NCBI RefSeq assembly: GCF_024198255.1
Contig: NZ_JAJVKW010000024.1
Location: forward strand, 62,001 to 126,000
Direction: 5' to 3'
From: Myxococcus guangdongensis
GTDB taxonomy: Bacteria > Myxococcota > Myxococcia > Myxococcales > Myxococcaceae
Length of the DNA: 64,000 nucleotides
In this document: positions 18,701 to 25,924 of the stretch, one piece after another
How the letters are laid out: every line of letters starts with the position of its first letter
Position numbering within the stretch: the stretch's first letter is position 1
Notes under the pieces: model-generated
Told to the model about the DNA's origin: nothing
The model's input: only the letters and a program-made list of their open reading frames with translations
Databases searched by the model: none
Program-made: the position numbers and the translations under genes

Positions 18701-19590
18701 CGCTGCTCCTGCATCGCGGCGAGGCGCGGCGTCTGGAGTTGCGCCTGCCCCGCGAGGGCTCGATTCCCTCGGGCTTCGTCTTCGTCCCCGCGGGCGAGGT
18801 CCGCTTCGGCAGCGCCGCCGACGCCAGTGTGCGCGAGTTCTTCAACGCGGTGCCGCAGCACGCGGTGCAGGTGCCGGGCTTCCTCATCGCGCGTCACGAG
18901 GTGACGTACGCGGACTGGCTCGTCTTCCTGGAGACCCTGTCCCCCGAGTCACGTGCCGCGCATTCGCCTCGCGTGGGCACGGGGGGCTATGCGGGACACC
19001 TCGCACTGGACCAGGTGGAGGGGGTCTGGCGACTGCGCTTCCAGCCCGGCAACGTGCCCTACGAGGCGCTCGCGAACGAGCCCATCCGCTACGCGAACCG
19101 CACGCGACGCGGGGCGCAGGACTGGCTGCGCTTCCCGGTGAGCGGCATCTCCTTCTCCGACGCGGAGACGTACGTGTCGTGGCTGTCCTTCAGCGGCCGG
19201 GTGCCGGGGGCGCGGCTGTGCTCGGAGCTCGAGTGGGAGCGCGCGGCGCGCGGCGTGGATGGGCGCGAGTTCCCGCACGGAGACAGGCTGGGCCCGGACG
19301 ACGCGAACATCGACACGACGTACGGCAAGCAGCCCGGAGGCTTCGGGCCGGACGAGGTGGGCAGTCACCCCGCGTCCCGCAGTCCGTTCGGCGTGGATGA
19401 CATGGCGGGCAATGTCTGGGAGTGGACCCGCTCGTGGCTGGAGCCGGGGCGCGCGGTGGCGCGAGGTGGGAGCTTCGCGTTCGCGGCCACCTCCGCGCGC
19501 TCGACGAATCGCGAATTGCCCGAGCCCTCGTTGCGCGACGTGACGATGGGCCTGCGGGTGTGCGCGGACCTGACCTCACCGAGGCTGTGA
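15778..19590 (+). CDS. Ser/Thr protein kinase fused to STAND NTPase and FGE-sulfatase fold domain
   Basis: A 1270-residue fusion. Residues about 22-320 are a Hanks-type kinase: GRGRTGRVYL, VAVKF (Lys about 52), HRDIKPGN (about 139), DFGLAK, GTPYYMSPE. From about 325 comes a novel-STAND NTPase module (NPYRGLRAFEAEHRALFFGRR, Walker A GDSGVGKSS near 367, YVDQLEELATL). A single TM segment lies at about 750-772, then a coiled region and beta domain, and from about 997 an FGE-sulfatase (SUMF1) fold (FVFVPAGEVRFG, HEVTYADW, ELEWERAARG, MAGNVWEW, RGGSF, MGLRVC). The usual catalytic Cys pair of FGE after the GGS motif is absent (SFAFAATSARSTNR), so this part probably binds a ligand. Topology suggests a cytoplasmic kinase and extracytoplasmic sensor. 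The start is GTG 15778, with a weak upstream site. Confidence 0.9.
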   Translation: MGVGTPATSRPPDSWTPPEEFDEYRIVRPIGRGRTGRVYLAQDTLLERPVAVKFIPALGPNALARFLVEARAAARIQHPNVVTLYRVGQLDEQPYLISEFIRGVSLDRLVKPLRWERVLAIGRDLARGLSAAHRRGVLHRDIKPGNAVLTESGAVKLLDFGLAKLLDGAVGDEVPPARTTTPPELQMDLDPELNPHFSARSLDGVFLPSLPQGALVGTPYYMSPEAWAGEDLSARSDVYSLGIVLYELCVGRGPYRDVVWRELPHVVRTQDALPLCEVAPQVDPTFAAIIDRCLRREPSERFASAAQLLEALETLSREDTPTHVPEGNPYRGLRAFEAEHRALFFGRRRECRAVVERLRGESFLLITGDSGVGKSSLCLAGILPAVIEGGLEDGRRWHTVRLVPGRKPLVALSAALASLLATEEELLAEALRAEPACLARRLRARLGAREGLLVYVDQLEELATLAEPNEAALAGQALGSLAEGASGVRLLASSRSDFLTRLTAVPGLGAEVPRALYLLRALTAEETREAVTGPSRVKGVRFESETLVDALVTAAAEGGLPLLQFALAELWEARDTKTQMITQAALDSMGGVAGALARHADAAVERLLPDQRVAARGVLLRLVTADGTRARKTDRELAGDDPRYQAALEALVRARLLVAREAPEGTSYELAHEALLSGWDSLAHWLTEAAERREVQALLETAAAHWEKHHHSRELLWGSRQLAEAAVLDVAELNRRERDFLRASRRTLIRSRGLRHALVVGFVLSLGLVYGGLKLRERWSLERQVRAELEEARKSLESALETKDLLHSERSEAFRLYGSGQKPEAERLWGKSVARAAQVRHRFDGVAGRLERALALAPERPDVRDALADFLFERALWAEQDGEVAMVPTLLQRLRLYDAQGERWQRWTAPARLTLGVAAHDVQVELRPLTRDTLGNEQPGEPLPLESEPWMDVSVPPGAYRLTLRAPHHEAVTQPLLLHRGEARRLELRLPREGSIPSGFVFVPAGEVRFGSAADASVREFFNAVPQHAVQVPGFLIARHEVTYADWLVFLETLSPESRAAHSPRVGTGGYAGHLALDQVEGVWRLRFQPGNVPYEALANEPIRYANRTRRGAQDWLRFPVSGISFSDAETYVSWLSFSGRVPGARLCSELEWERAARGVDGREFPHGDRLGPDDANIDTTYGKQPGGFGPDEVGSHPASRSPFGVDDMAGNVWEWTRSWLEPGRAVARGGSFAFAATSARSTNRELPEPSLRDVTMGLRVCADLTSPRL

Positions 19591-19780
19591 ATCTCTCGCG
19601 GGTGTGGGTCCGGGGAGGGGCCCGGCACAGGACGTTGGAACCGCCCGTTCACCCTGTCGTGCCTGCTCGCCACCCCCTCGAGGGTGGGACGATTGTCATC
19701 GGTTCATCACTCCTCCTTGCGAGCGGGCAGGCTCCTGCGAACCTTGTGTCCAGTAGCGCAGGGCCGGGGAGGGTCGGGGC

Positions 19781-20752
19781 ATGGTGGCGAGGCGGATGGT
19801 GGGGGCGGTGGTCGTTGCCTGCGGGCTGGTGGGCTGTGGAAGCGCGGTGGAGGTCGAGGAGTCCCGGACGCTGGGGACCCAGGTGGCCGAGTTGTCGTCG
19901 CCCAACGGGCGCAACCTGAATGGCCGCAACCTCAACGGGCGCAATCTCAACAGCACGGAGCTGGGGCAGATGCTGGTGTCGGTGCGCTTCGCGGGCGCCG
20001 AGCGCGCGGACGCGGGGGCTCCCGCGCTGTCGAACACGTGGCTGGACGGCAGCGTCCTCCACGGGGCGACGTCGCACGGCATGGTGTCCGGGATGGACTT
20101 CCTCGGGGCGCGCTTCGTCGGGGAGCTCGGGAGCGGGGACACGGTTCCCCTGCGCATCGATGACATCCAGCCGGCGACGAGCGCGAGCGCGGATGTCTGG
20201 GTGTATCGCGTCTCCTATTACGCGGCCGACGAGGGGATGTGGAAGCCCGCGTGCCAGGCGGCGGATGGCTCGGCGCTCGGGGCGATTGCGCTGACGGGGC
20301 GCTGGGACTACCGGCAGGGCGTGGCGGGCGGCGGCGCGAAGATCGAGGACGCGCAGTCCTTCACCCTCGCGTGCGAGGGCGCGGCCCTGGCCAAGTGCGT
20401 GCGCTTCGGCTACCGCCCCTGGGCGGGGACCGTGAATGGACAGAGCCTGGGTGAGCTGCACCAGGCCTGCACGCGCATGGTGCGCGCGGACTTCTGTGGC
20501 GACGGTACGTCGTACACGGCGGATGGGAACTGGGTGAACCTGTACGACGCCTCGGGCGTGCAGCAGGACTCCGAGAGCTGGAGCCTGGAGGCGGAGTGGG
20601 ACGCGGCGGGGGCGCGCTGCCGCTCGCAGACGACGCGCGCGGGGACGCAGGCGGTGTCGTGCTCGTCGGGCACGGTGGTCCCCACCTGTGGCCAGCCCTC
20701 GAACTTCGAGGCGGGCACGCTGTTGATGAGCGAAATCCCGGTGGCTCCGTAG
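19781..20752 (+). CDS. ADYC domain lipoprotein
   Basis: A 323-residue lipoprotein. Signal peptide and lipobox are at residues 1-19 (GAVVVACGLVGC). An early low-complexity stretch repeats NGRNL three times (about residues 42-58). The body carries the features of the ADYC family found in myxobacterial lipoproteins: KPACQAADGSALGAIAL, RWDYRQG, SFTLACEGAALAKCVRFGYRPW, HQACTRMVRADFCGDG, with paired cysteines consistent with disulfides. GGGGAGGG sits 8 bases before the ATG. The function of ADYC proteins is not known. It stands alone ahead of the RND operon, separated by 189 bases in which I see no gene. Confidence 0.85.
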   Translation: MVARRMVGAVVVACGLVGCGSAVEVEESRTLGTQVAELSSPNGRNLNGRNLNGRNLNSTELGQMLVSVRFAGAERADAGAPALSNTWLDGSVLHGATSHGMVSGMDFLGARFVGELGSGDTVPLRIDDIQPATSASADVWVYRVSYYAADEGMWKPACQAADGSALGAIALTGRWDYRQGVAGGGAKIEDAQSFTLACEGAALAKCVRFGYRPWAGTVNGQSLGELHQACTRMVRADFCGDGTSYTADGNWVNLYDASGVQQDSESWSLEAEWDAAGARCRSQTTRAGTQAVSCSSGTVVPTCGQPSNFEAGTLLMSEIPVAP

Positions 20753-20941
20753 TCGCGGACGCGGGGACCGCACATCCGCTCGGTGAGGCTGGTTGCCCAC
20801 TGTGCCCGGGAGCAGGCGGCCTGCCTTTGTCTCCTGGGGCGGACGACAAGAACAGCCGACTTCCGGAGGCGAGAGAGCGACACCACGTTTAGCCGGCCCG
20901 CCAGGGGCAGGGGAGGGACTGGCGGAGGACGGAGACGCGCG

Positions 20942-22558
20942 GTGAGACGAGCCCGACGGATGAGAGGGACGGTCGCTGGCGGAATCAAAGGGGTGCTGCT
21001 GGCGGCTGCCTGCGCGGTGGCCGGATGCACGAAGGGCTCGGAGGAGGCAGCGCCTCCGGCCCCGCCCGTGCTGACATTGGGACAGGAGAACGTGGCGCGC
21101 GCCCAGGCGAGCGAGCTGCGCTCCGGTCCCGGTATCTCCGGCACGCTTCAAGCCCGCACCGCGGCGGCGGTCCGCGCGCAGGTGGGCGGCACCATCCTCG
21201 ACATCGAGGCGCAGCAAGGCCAGGTGGTGAAGCAGGGCGAGGAGCTGGCGCGCATCGACGACGCGACGTTGCGAGACCAGGTCATCGCCGCGCGCACCGC
21301 GGTGGCGACGGCGCGCAATGCCTTGCAGGTGGCCGAGGCCGAGCAGGAGCGCAGCGCGAAGCTGGCCAAGGCGGGCGTCATCACCCAGCGGGACTTCGAG
21401 CGGGCACAGCTCTCGGTGGCGCAGGCGAAGGGACAGCTCGCGGAGGCGCGCTCGCGTCACGCGCTGGCGCAGGAGCAGTTGGGACGCACGCGCGTCGTGG
21501 CGCCCTTCGCGGGGGTCGTGAGCGAGCGACAGGCGAGCGCCGGTGACGTGGTGCAACCCGGTGCGCCGTTGTTCACGGTGGTGGACCCGCGCACGTTGCG
21601 GCTGGAGGCCTCCGTGCCGGCGGCGAACCTGGACCAGGTGAAGGCTCAGACGCCCGTGGAGTTCCGGGTCACCGGCTACGGGAACCGCGCGTTCACCGGG
21701 CAGGTGGAGCGCATCAACCCGGTGGTGGACCCGAACACGGGCCAGGTGCGCATCTACGTCGCGATTCCGAACACGAATCTTCAGTTGCTGGCGGGCCTGT
21801 TCGCGGAAGGACGCGTCGCCTCGAAGTCGGTGCGCGCGCTGGCGGTGCCGCTGGATGCCATCGACGACAGTGAGGGCAAGCCCTCCGCGCTGCGCGTGCG
21901 CGACGAGAAGGTGGAGCGCGTGAGCGTCACGCTGGGGCTGCGCGACGACGTCGAGAAGCGGGTGGAGGTGCGCCAGGGTCTCCAGGAAGGAGATGTGGTG
22001 CTGCTCGGCTCGGCGCGCGATGAGGTGCGTGAGGGCATGCAGGTGAAGGTCTCGCCGCCGCGTGAGGGGGATTCACCACGCGAGGACGAGGGGCCGGGCG
22101 TCGGTGGTGGTGGCGCGCAGCAGGGCGAAGGCGCTGCGCCGTCAGGACAGCCTCCAACTCCCAGCGGCGTGGGTGCTGCGCCTGGGGCTCAGCCGCCCAC
22201 GTCGGGTGGGCAAACGGCTCCGGGACGTGAAGACACGCTCGGGGCTCAGCCACCCACGTTGGGTGGGCAGACGGCTCCGGGGCGTGAAGACACGCTCGGG
22301 GCTCAGCCGCCCACGTTGGGTGGGCAGACGGCTCCGGGCCGTGAAGGCGCGCCCGCGGCAGGGGGAATTCCACAGGGTGGTGGAGGAGTCGCGCCTGCTG
22401 AGGGAATGCCGCCAGAACGTGAGCGTGCTCCCTCCTCGTCGCCGGAAGCCTCCTCACGGGGAGAGGGGGGCTCCGCCCCGATGTCGTCACCTGACGGTGC
22501 ACGTCCCACGCAGTCCCCTCGAGGCTCCATCGAAGGCACGACGCAGCCCGTGCCCTGA
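20942..22558 (+). CDS. RND efflux periplasmic adaptor lipoprotein (HlyD/MFP family)
   Basis: About 538 residues. Signal and lipobox are in LLAAACAVAGC. A split biotinyl-lipoyl domain (QVGGTILDIEAQQGQVVKQG, then VVAPFAGVVSERQASAGDVV) flanks an alpha-hairpin (RNALQVAEAEQERSAKLAKA), followed by the beta-barrel part (TPVEFRVTGYGNRAFTGQVE) and membrane-proximal domain. It links the inner-membrane pump encoded next to an outer-membrane channel, none of which is encoded here. The last 140 residues are an unusual Pro/Gly-rich tail with three 19-residue repeats. The start is either GTG 20942 (GGAG 7 bases upstream) or ATG 20960; both keep the signal peptide. The permease start follows 39 bases downstream, so this is an operon. 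Confidence 0.92.
   Translation: MRRARRMRGTVAGGIKGVLLAAACAVAGCTKGSEEAAPPAPPVLTLGQENVARAQASELRSGPGISGTLQARTAAAVRAQVGGTILDIEAQQGQVVKQGEELARIDDATLRDQVIAARTAVATARNALQVAEAEQERSAKLAKAGVITQRDFERAQLSVAQAKGQLAEARSRHALAQEQLGRTRVVAPFAGVVSERQASAGDVVQPGAPLFTVVDPRTLRLEASVPAANLDQVKAQTPVEFRVTGYGNRAFTGQVERINPVVDPNTGQVRIYVAIPNTNLQLLAGLFAEGRVASKSVRALAVPLDAIDDSEGKPSALRVRDEKVERVSVTLGLRDDVEKRVEVRQGLQEGDVVLLGSARDEVREGMQVKVSPPREGDSPREDEGPGVGGGGAQQGEGAAPSGQPPTPSGVGAAPGAQPPTSGGQTAPGREDTLGAQPPTLGGQTAPGREDTLGAQPPTLGGQTAPGREGAPAAGGIPQGGGGVAPAEGMPPERERAPSSSPEASSRGEGGSAPMSSPDGARPTQSPRGSIEGTTQPVP
22178..22348 (+). repeat. three in-frame 57-bp tandem repeats
   Basis: Three consecutive 57-bp copies encode GAQPPT(S/L)GGQTAPGRE(D/G)-type units within the adaptor's C-terminal tail. 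Copies 2 and 3 are almost identical at the DNA level, so copy number is likely to vary between strains. Confidence 0.85.
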
Positions 22559-22597
22559 GCCCACGCCGTTCCTTCGCCTCCTCGCGGGAGACACTCC

Positions 22598-25500
22598 GTG
22601 TTCATCTCCGATTTCGCCATCAAGCGGCCCATCGTCACCATCACCGCCATGGTGACGCTGGTCGTCTTCGGCCTCGTCGCCTTATGGCAGCTCGAGACGG
22701 ACGAGTTCCCCGACGTGCAGGCGCCCGTCATCGCCGTCACCATCGTCTACCCGGGGGCCTCTCCCGACACGGTGGAGCGCGAAATCGTCGAGCCCATCGA
22801 GGACGCCATCTTCGCCATCAGCGGCGTCGACCCGAAGGAGACGACCGCCACCGCCACCGACGGCCTGGCCACCTTCACGGTGTTCTTCGAGTTCGAGAAG
22901 GACATCCAGGAGGCCTCGCAGGACATCCGCGACGCCATCTCCAGCAAGCGCGCGGACCTGCCTCGCGAGATGGAGGAGCCGGTCCTCACGCGCTTCGACC
23001 CGGCGGACGCGCCCATCGTCTCGCTGACGCTCACCTCGGAGCGGCTCGACGTGCCGGCGCTCTCACGTGTGGCGGACCCACTGGTGGTGGGCGAGCTGCG
23101 CTCGGTGCCAGGCGTGGCGCAGGCGGACGTCATCGGCGACGTGGAGCGCGAGATGACGGTGCAGCTCAAGCCCGAGGCGCTCCAGGCCGCGCGCGTCTCG
23201 CTGGCGGAGGTGGTGCAGGCGCTGCAATCGCAGAACCTGGCCGCGCCGGTGGGGCGCATCAACTCGAAGCTCGAGGAGGAGTCCATCCGCCTCAAGGGAC
23301 GCCTGGAGAACGTGGACGCGTTCCGCGACATGGTCGTGGCCACGCGCGACGGACAGGCCATCCGGCTGGGACAGCTGGCGGACGTCTTCGTGGGCTCCGA
23401 GGAGCCTCGCACGCTGGCGCTCTACGACGGCGCGCAGGCGGTGGGCATCGACGTGCTCAAGTCGAAGGGCTACAGCACCACGGAGGTCGCGGACGCGGTG
23501 CGAGCGCGCGTGGAGGCGCTCCAGAAGAAGCTGCCTCCGGACGTGAAGCTGGCCATCGTCCGCGACGCGGGCGTGCGCGTGGAGAGCGCGGTGGAGAACG
23601 TGCAGTCCGCGCTGGTCGAGGGCGCGCTGCTCACGGTGCTGGTGGTGTTCATCTTCCTCAACTCGTGGCGCTCCACCGTCATCACGGGGCTGGCGCTGCC
23701 GGTGAGCGTGCTGGCGGCGTTCATCAGCGTGTGGGCCTTCGGCTTCACGCTCAACACGATGTCGTTGCTCGGCCTGACGCTGGCCATCGGCATCCTCATC
23801 GACGACGCCATCGTGGTGCGCGAGAACATCGTCCGCCACATCGAGATGGGGAAGGACCACTACACGGCGTCACGCGAGGGCACCTCGGAGATCGGGCTCG
23901 CGGTGTCGGCGACCACGTTCTCCATCGTCGCCGTGTTCGTGCCGGTGGCCTTCATGTACGGCGTGGCCGGTCAGTGGTTCAAGCCGTTCGCGCTCACCAT
24001 CGCCTGCGCGGTGCTGGTGTCGCTGTTCGTCTCGTTCTCGCTGGACCCGATGCTCAGCGCGTACTGGGCGGACCCGCAGGTGGAGAAGGGGGCTCGCAAG
24101 GGCTTCATCTCGCGCATCCTCACGCGCTTCAACGAGTGGTTCGACCGGCAGGCGGACCGGTACAAGCGTGTCATCGCCTGGGCGCTGGACCACCGGCTCA
24201 TCATGGTGTTGGTCGCGGTGGGCTCGCTCGTGGGCGCGCTGGTGCTCCAGGGCACCGTGGGTGGCGCCGGCTTCGTGCCGGTGAGCGACCGCGCGGAGGT
24301 GGAGTTGCTGGTGGAGACGCCGTCCAGCTCCAGCCTCGAGTACACGCGGCGCAAGGTGGAGGAGGTGACGCGCATCGTCCGCGAGCACCCCGAGGTCTCC
24401 TATACGTACAGCACCATCGGCGTGCCGCTGCCGCTGAGTGCGCCGGGTGTGGACCAGGCGCTCATCTACGTGCGGCTCACGCCGAAAGCGGACCGCGATT
24501 TGAGCCAGGACGCGCTGGGCAGCAAGCTGCGCCAGGAACTCGCGGCCGTGGGTGGCGCGAAGGTGTCTGTCTTCACGTCGGGGTTTGGCGGAGCCATCAA
24601 GCAGATACAGCTCGAGCTGCGCGGCCCGGACCAGAAGATGCTCACCCAGCTCGCGCAGCAGGTGCAGCGCGAGGTGGAGCAGGTGCCCGGTGCGGTGGAC
24701 GTGGGCCTGTCCACGCGAGGCCAGAAGCCGGAGCTGGTGGTCGACTTGAACCGAGGGCTCGCGGGGCAGCTCGGCGTGACGGTGGGGCAGGTGGCGCAGG
24801 TGCTGCGCCCAGCCTTCGCGGGTTTGGATGTGGGCGATTGGGTGGACCCGATTGGCGAGACTCGCGATGTCATGGTGCGCCTCGCGCCGGAGGCGCGTGA
24901 CAATCCGGATGACCTGGCGCGGTTGCCCATCCTGGTGGGCGCGGTGCCAGGCGGCACGCCGCAGCTCATCCCACTGGGGCAGGTGGCGAGCATCGAGCAG
25001 GCGCTCGGCCCCGCGCAAATCACGCACCTCAACCGCGAGCGCGTCATCAACGTGCAGGCGAACGTGCAGGGGCGCTCGCTGACGGAGGTGATGCGGGACA
25101 TCCAGGCGCGGGTGGACACGGTGCAACTGCCCGCGGGCTACGAGCTGACCACGGGAGGTGAGTCCGCGGACCAGGAGGAGGTCTTCTCGCGGGTGTTCAT
25201 CGCACTCGGGGTGGCGGTGATGCTGATGTACCTCATCCTCGTCATCCAGTTCGGCTCGTTCCTGGACCCGCTGGCCATCCTCATCTCACTGCCGCTGTCG
25301 CTCATCGGCGTGGTGGGGGCGCTGCTGATTACAGGGGACACGCTGAACATCATGAGCCTCATCGGCGTCATCCTGCTGATGGGCATCGTGGCGAAGAACG
25401 CCATCCTCCTCATCGACTTCGCGAAGTGGTCCCACGAGAAGGGCATGCCCTTGCGCGAGGCGCTCATCGAGGCGGGGCGCATCCGTCTGCGCCCCATCAT

Positions 25501-25798
25501 CATGACGACGTTCGCGCTGGTGGCGGGCATGATTCCGGTGGCGATCGGCTCGGGCGAAGGTGGCGACTTCCGAGCGCCGCTGGGTCGCGCGGTGATTGGC
25601 GGCACGATTACGTCCACGCTGCTGACGCTGCTGGTGATTCCGACGGTGTACGAAATCCTGGTGGATGGCCGGACGTGGATGGGACGCAAGCTGCGCAAGG
25701 TGTTCCGCTTCAAAGCGCCCCAGGACCCCGGGCACCACGGGCCGCCGCAGGGTGGCGGTGGTGAGCCGCGCCCCGTGCCCCAGTCGCCGCAGAAGTGA
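22598..25798 (+). CDS. RND efflux transporter permease (HAE1/AcrB family)
   Basis: A 1066-residue proton-driven exporter of the inner membrane. It starts with the family signature FISDFAIKRPIVTI and has the typical 12-TM plan with two large periplasmic loops. The proton-relay Asp pair lies in LAIGILIDDAIVVREN (near residue 400), and the TM10 Lys is in GIVAKNAILLIDFAKW. The DEFPDVQAPVI and GASPDTVEREI motifs are those of the AcrB porter domain. GTG at 22598 follows GGGAGACACTCC. It pairs with the adaptor upstream. Substrates (drugs, solvents, lipids or metabolites) cannot be inferred. The ending PQDPGHHGPPQGGGG is Gly/Pro-rich. Confidence 0.95.
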   Translation: MFISDFAIKRPIVTITAMVTLVVFGLVALWQLETDEFPDVQAPVIAVTIVYPGASPDTVEREIVEPIEDAIFAISGVDPKETTATATDGLATFTVFFEFEKDIQEASQDIRDAISSKRADLPREMEEPVLTRFDPADAPIVSLTLTSERLDVPALSRVADPLVVGELRSVPGVAQADVIGDVEREMTVQLKPEALQAARVSLAEVVQALQSQNLAAPVGRINSKLEEESIRLKGRLENVDAFRDMVVATRDGQAIRLGQLADVFVGSEEPRTLALYDGAQAVGIDVLKSKGYSTTEVADAVRARVEALQKKLPPDVKLAIVRDAGVRVESAVENVQSALVEGALLTVLVVFIFLNSWRSTVITGLALPVSVLAAFISVWAFGFTLNTMSLLGLTLAIGILIDDAIVVRENIVRHIEMGKDHYTASREGTSEIGLAVSATTFSIVAVFVPVAFMYGVAGQWFKPFALTIACAVLVSLFVSFSLDPMLSAYWADPQVEKGARKGFISRILTRFNEWFDRQADRYKRVIAWALDHRLIMVLVAVGSLVGALVLQGTVGGAGFVPVSDRAEVELLVETPSSSSLEYTRRKVEEVTRIVREHPEVSYTYSTIGVPLPLSAPGVDQALIYVRLTPKADRDLSQDALGSKLRQELAAVGGAKVSVFTSGFGGAIKQIQLELRGPDQKMLTQLAQQVQREVEQVPGAVDVGLSTRGQKPELVVDLNRGLAGQLGVTVGQVAQVLRPAFAGLDVGDWVDPIGETRDVMVRLAPEARDNPDDLARLPILVGAVPGGTPQLIPLGQVASIEQALGPAQITHLNRERVINVQANVQGRSLTEVMRDIQARVDTVQLPAGYELTTGGESADQEEVFSRVFIALGVAVMLMYLILVIQFGSFLDPLAILISLPLSLIGVVGALLITGDTLNIMSLIGVILLMGIVAKNAILLIDFAKWSHEKGMPLREALIEAGRIRLRPIIMTTFALVAGMIPVAIGSGEGGDFRAPLGRAVIGGTITSTLLTLLVIPTVYEILVDGRTWMGRKLRKVFRFKAPQDPGHHGPPQGGGGEPRPVPQSPQK

Positions 25799-25924
25799 CC
25801 TCCGGTCCGCTCCGGGTGTCCGCGAGCACGCTCGGAGTGTCGTCCTCGGACGGATGTTGAACGTGGACCCGGATGAAGGGTTGGCGTGTCCGGCTCGGGC
25901 ACCTAGGGTCGGTCGTCATCCGCC

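Noticed and set aside
18768..19587. Active formylglycine-generating enzyme
   Set aside because: The expected reactive cysteines are missing and no sulfatase gene is nearby.
19649..21556. 635-codon minus-strand open frame opposite the ADYC and RND adaptor genes
   Set aside because: Composition is Arg/Ala/His-rich without domains, and the plus strand genes have signal peptides and family motifs.
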